A DNA stretch of 64,000 nt, from contig OZ024887.1 of the NCBI GenBank assembly GCA_964017195.1, forward strand, positions 7,013,959 through 7,077,958. Reading direction: 5' to 3'. Origin of the DNA: Siderastrea radians. Lineage: Eukaryota; Cnidaria; Anthozoa; Scleractinia; Rhizangiidae. Of the stretch, positions 61,953-64,000 are shown piece by piece. The notes under the pieces were generated by a model. The model was not told the origin of the DNA, did not search any database, and was given only the letters and a program-made list of their open reading frames with translations. The stretch's first letter is position 1; every line of letters begins with the position of its first letter. Position numbers and translations under genes: made by a program.

Positions 61953-63278
61953 TCACAGGTATTCGGCATGTTGAATGTAGTTTCTGATCTGTTCATCAGT
62001 AACCTGAAGAAATGCTTCTTCCACCATAAATTTGGGATCCTGGCAAAATTGCCAGGCCGCGTCATTTTCCCTGATCCAGTTTTTTGTTTGGGCAAACAGT
62101 TCTTCGCATGGCGTAAAATCCGGGCTGTATGGCGGAAGGAACACAACCATTGCTCCCGCGGCATGAATCCTGTTAACTACGGCGTCGGTGTGGTGGATAG
62201 CCGCATTATCTGTGGCAAATGAAAAATAAGGAAGAAATAAATTAATGTGATGCTAATCGCGTGAATCAGAGAGGGTTTAAATTTCAAATGGAAGGGAATG
62301 AAGTATCTGAGGAGTTACAAAAATATTTAATTTCATAACCACCGCCACATCGTAGTGTTGCAAGAAATTTTATGCTTACCCATTATGACCACTGATCGTG
62401 GATTGATGCCATTGAATGGAAGCAAGTTAGGCCAGAGCTTTTGATCCACAAACTCTTCAAATTTTGCCCCGTCGACCTTGCCCTGATAGATACCCACTTC
62501 TATCATTCCTTCCGTACAAATAACGGGTATGGCCGTTATGCGCGGTCCCCAGTTCTGCGCCTGACGTTTGACCGTGGCTCTGTTACCGACTAGACTATAG
62601 CCATAGGTGCGAGAAAGTCTTTTGTCCTAAAAAAGTAAAAGGTTGACGAAAAAATTGTGATTTGTGAAAAATAATTGAAGAGTACAAAAAGTTGTAAAAC
62701 AGCAATTGAATACTTACAAATCCGCTTTCGTCCAAAAACATCAACATTTCAGGATCCAGGAAACAAACATTGGACCTGAAAAGTACTCTTGCTTCCTCAG
62801 ATCTTTGAAGGGCAATTCTTGCCAGCTTAAAATGATAAAACACGCTTAAATTGACACACCAGGAAAATGATGCAAATTTGCGAAATAAAAAGCCCTATTA
62901 TAGTAAAGCGAGTATTTCACAAACCTTTTTGCGGGTGAAACTATTCCGTTTCAAATACCGCAATATGCTGGAAACAACATTTTCTGACCCTGTCTGTTCG
63001 TAGACATCGTAGGCAATCTCTGCAAGAGTTTTGTCCGGGTGTTCAAGAACAACTTCCATAATTACGAACTCCACGTGTGGATGCATGGCAAAACTATTCA
63101 AAGGTCGCCCTAATTTCTCCCATTTTACTTCGCCAGTATTTAGGCATTTTGAAATATAGCGCTCCACCGTTCTTGGGGACATGAATAAAGTAGCCGCTAC
63201 ATCATCTACACTATAACCTAAAAACTCCTTCATCCATATGGCTCGCCATCTAAGATCGTCACTGTACGGACGAGGCAT
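61953..63278 (-). CDS. IS630/Tc1-type DDE transposase (four exons)
   Basis: Exons 63278-62925, 62825-62718, 62626-62380 and 62209-61953 join in phase to 321 residues, all introns GT-AG. Exon 1 is a helix-turn-helix DNA-binding region (YSVDDVAATLFMSPRTVERYI). Catalytic residues are in MFLDESGF (exon 2 end), VVIMDNAAIHH (exon 3/4 joint) and PPYSPDFTPCEELF (exon 4, with the third acidic residue in CEE). It should cut and paste the element. All three acidic motifs are present and no stop or frameshift is seen, so the gene may be active. Confidence 0.85.
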
Positions 63279-63402
63279 CGCGGGTTTAATGTATCAATTG
63301 ACTTATTAAAATTCATTGACCGTATCCCAAAATACCTTTCGGGATTGGCTTGTGCAGTTTTTTGCTTTTTTCCGACAACGTTTCTCGAAATAGCTGTATA
63401 TA

Positions 63403-63680
63403 GCAGTTTAAGTGTGAAAAAGAAAACGAATAATGTCAGTTAATTAAAACCATGTAAGCTAAATGTACACGAACAATTTAACATCCTAAAAAAATGCAGA
63501 GAAAAAAAAATGCAGAGGCAAGTTGGAATGTCTGATTTATGAAATGCTATTGATCAAGGAAAGGAGACCAACTCTAAACATGCGAGCAGACTCCATCCAT
63601 GCGAAACTGTTTAATTAGCTGACATTGTTTTAATTGACTGACATTGTTCGTTTTCTTTTTCACACTTAAACTGCCATATA
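63403..63680. mobile_element. Nested MITE in the right arm of the transposon
   Basis: Inverted ends GGCAGTTTAAGTGTGAAAAA-like (left form GCAGTTTAAGTGTG, right CACACTTAAACTGCC). It splits a sequence that is continuous in the left arm of the host element, at a TA, consistent with a Tc1-type TA target. Confidence 0.75.
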
Positions 63681-63916
63681 TTCTAAACTCATAACTTCAT
63701 CATTTGCATTTAATAATGGCAACAAGACGACGCCGAAACGTCATGTTCTAGCGTTATTTCTTCTAAAATGTTTTTCGATTTCTTCTTTAATCAATTAAAA
63801 CAAGCAAACATTTATAAACCAACGTCATACAACATGAAACGAGTCTTGCATCGTAAATGCTACTTGTTTCCAAATCTATTTTGAACATTTCAAGAGATGA
63901 ACACAAGCTAATGGTT

Positions 63917-63979
63917 GTGTCTGTGCAGAGACATGCATCACTTAATTTTTCATCGCATTTACCAAGTAGCAACAACAAG
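63917..63979 (+). repeat. 62-bp direct repeat, right copy
   Basis: Identical to 60156-60218. Ends just before the window edge. Confidence 0.85.
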
Positions 63980-64000
63980 TTAAATTCATGTAGCAGGGAC

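Larger units (their letters stand above)
60383..63789. mobile_element. Two-gene IS630/Tc1-type DNA transposon with passenger gene
   Basis: Long inverted ends (about 60383-60570 and 63310-63789) share TAGAACATGACGTTTCGGCG, AAATGCAAATGATGAAGTTA and CAGCTATTTCGAGAAACGTT. A 12-bp direct repeat ATCAATTAAAAC flanks it (60371-60382 and 63790-63801). The right arm is enlarged by a nested MITE (about 63403-63680). Inside, a transposase and a passenger gene, both with four exons and no visible breaks, are arranged tail-to-tail with 67 bp between stop codons. Confidence 0.75.

Overview
The window is eukaryotic (metazoan) DNA, most likely from a cnidarian such as a coral or sea anemone. Genes have GT-AG introns, the A/T-rich background is crowded with Tx1/L1-type LINEs, a tRNA-derived SINE, TTAA-type MITEs and THAP- or IS630-type DNA transposons, and several of these families are ones I associate with anthozoan genomes. 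The species assignment is inference.

The dominant feature is a full-length Polinton/Maverick (adintovirus-like) element at 906-23859, 22,954 bp. It has 282-bp terminal inverted repeats that match base for base on reading, starting AG and ending CT, and a perfect 6-bp target duplication TTTAAT. It carries the Polinton core: chromodomain integrase, double-jelly-roll major capsid protein, adenain-like protease, FtsK/HerA-type packaging ATPase and protein-primed family B DNA polymerase. Around these lie three FYVTL-type capsid-like paralogues, many small Arg-rich proteins with a shared RGG processing motif, a PLA2-like protein, a RING protein, a GRF-type zinc-finger protein, a SLOG-fold protein and a two-helix SLATT-like membrane protein. 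A Pol III-type tRNA-like gene lies between protease and ATPase. Promoters are TATA boxes, often buried in the preceding gene, with CArG and CCAAT boxes in control regions. Left half: structural-like gene 1, leftward RING cluster, unknown gene, SLOG/GRF divergent pair, integrase, capsid-like paralogues. Middle: basic proteins, MCP, protease, small RNA, ATPase, Gly-rich protein, membrane protein, small virion-like proteins, PLA2. Right: leftward basic/acidic regulator-like gene and rightward PolB, then a repeat array with antisense PolB scraps. The TIRs are identical, but PolB and one capsid-like paralogue are frameshifted, so this copy looks young yet probably not autonomous as assembled.

From 23866 to 64000 is host DNA with nested mobile elements. 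The one probable host gene is a two-exon, GPI-anchored Ly6/uPAR protein on the minus strand (exon 1 at 39111-39159, exon 2 at 24766-25139). Its 14-kb intron contains a piggyBac-like MITE, LINE remnants, a CAGGGTC-ended element with a nested LINE and a GIY-YIG fragment, and further inverted-repeat elements. Downstream come a tyrosine-recombinase fragment, a decayed LINE split by a 2.3-kb TTAA element, two perfect DNA hairpins, a THAP/SWIM element and an integrase-core gene remnant. Near the right end is an apparently intact two-gene DNA transposon (60383-63789): a four-exon IS630/Tc1-type transposase tail-to-tail with a four-exon PB1-like/SHOCT-like passenger gene. The stretch 55709-60150 shows no gene I can support.
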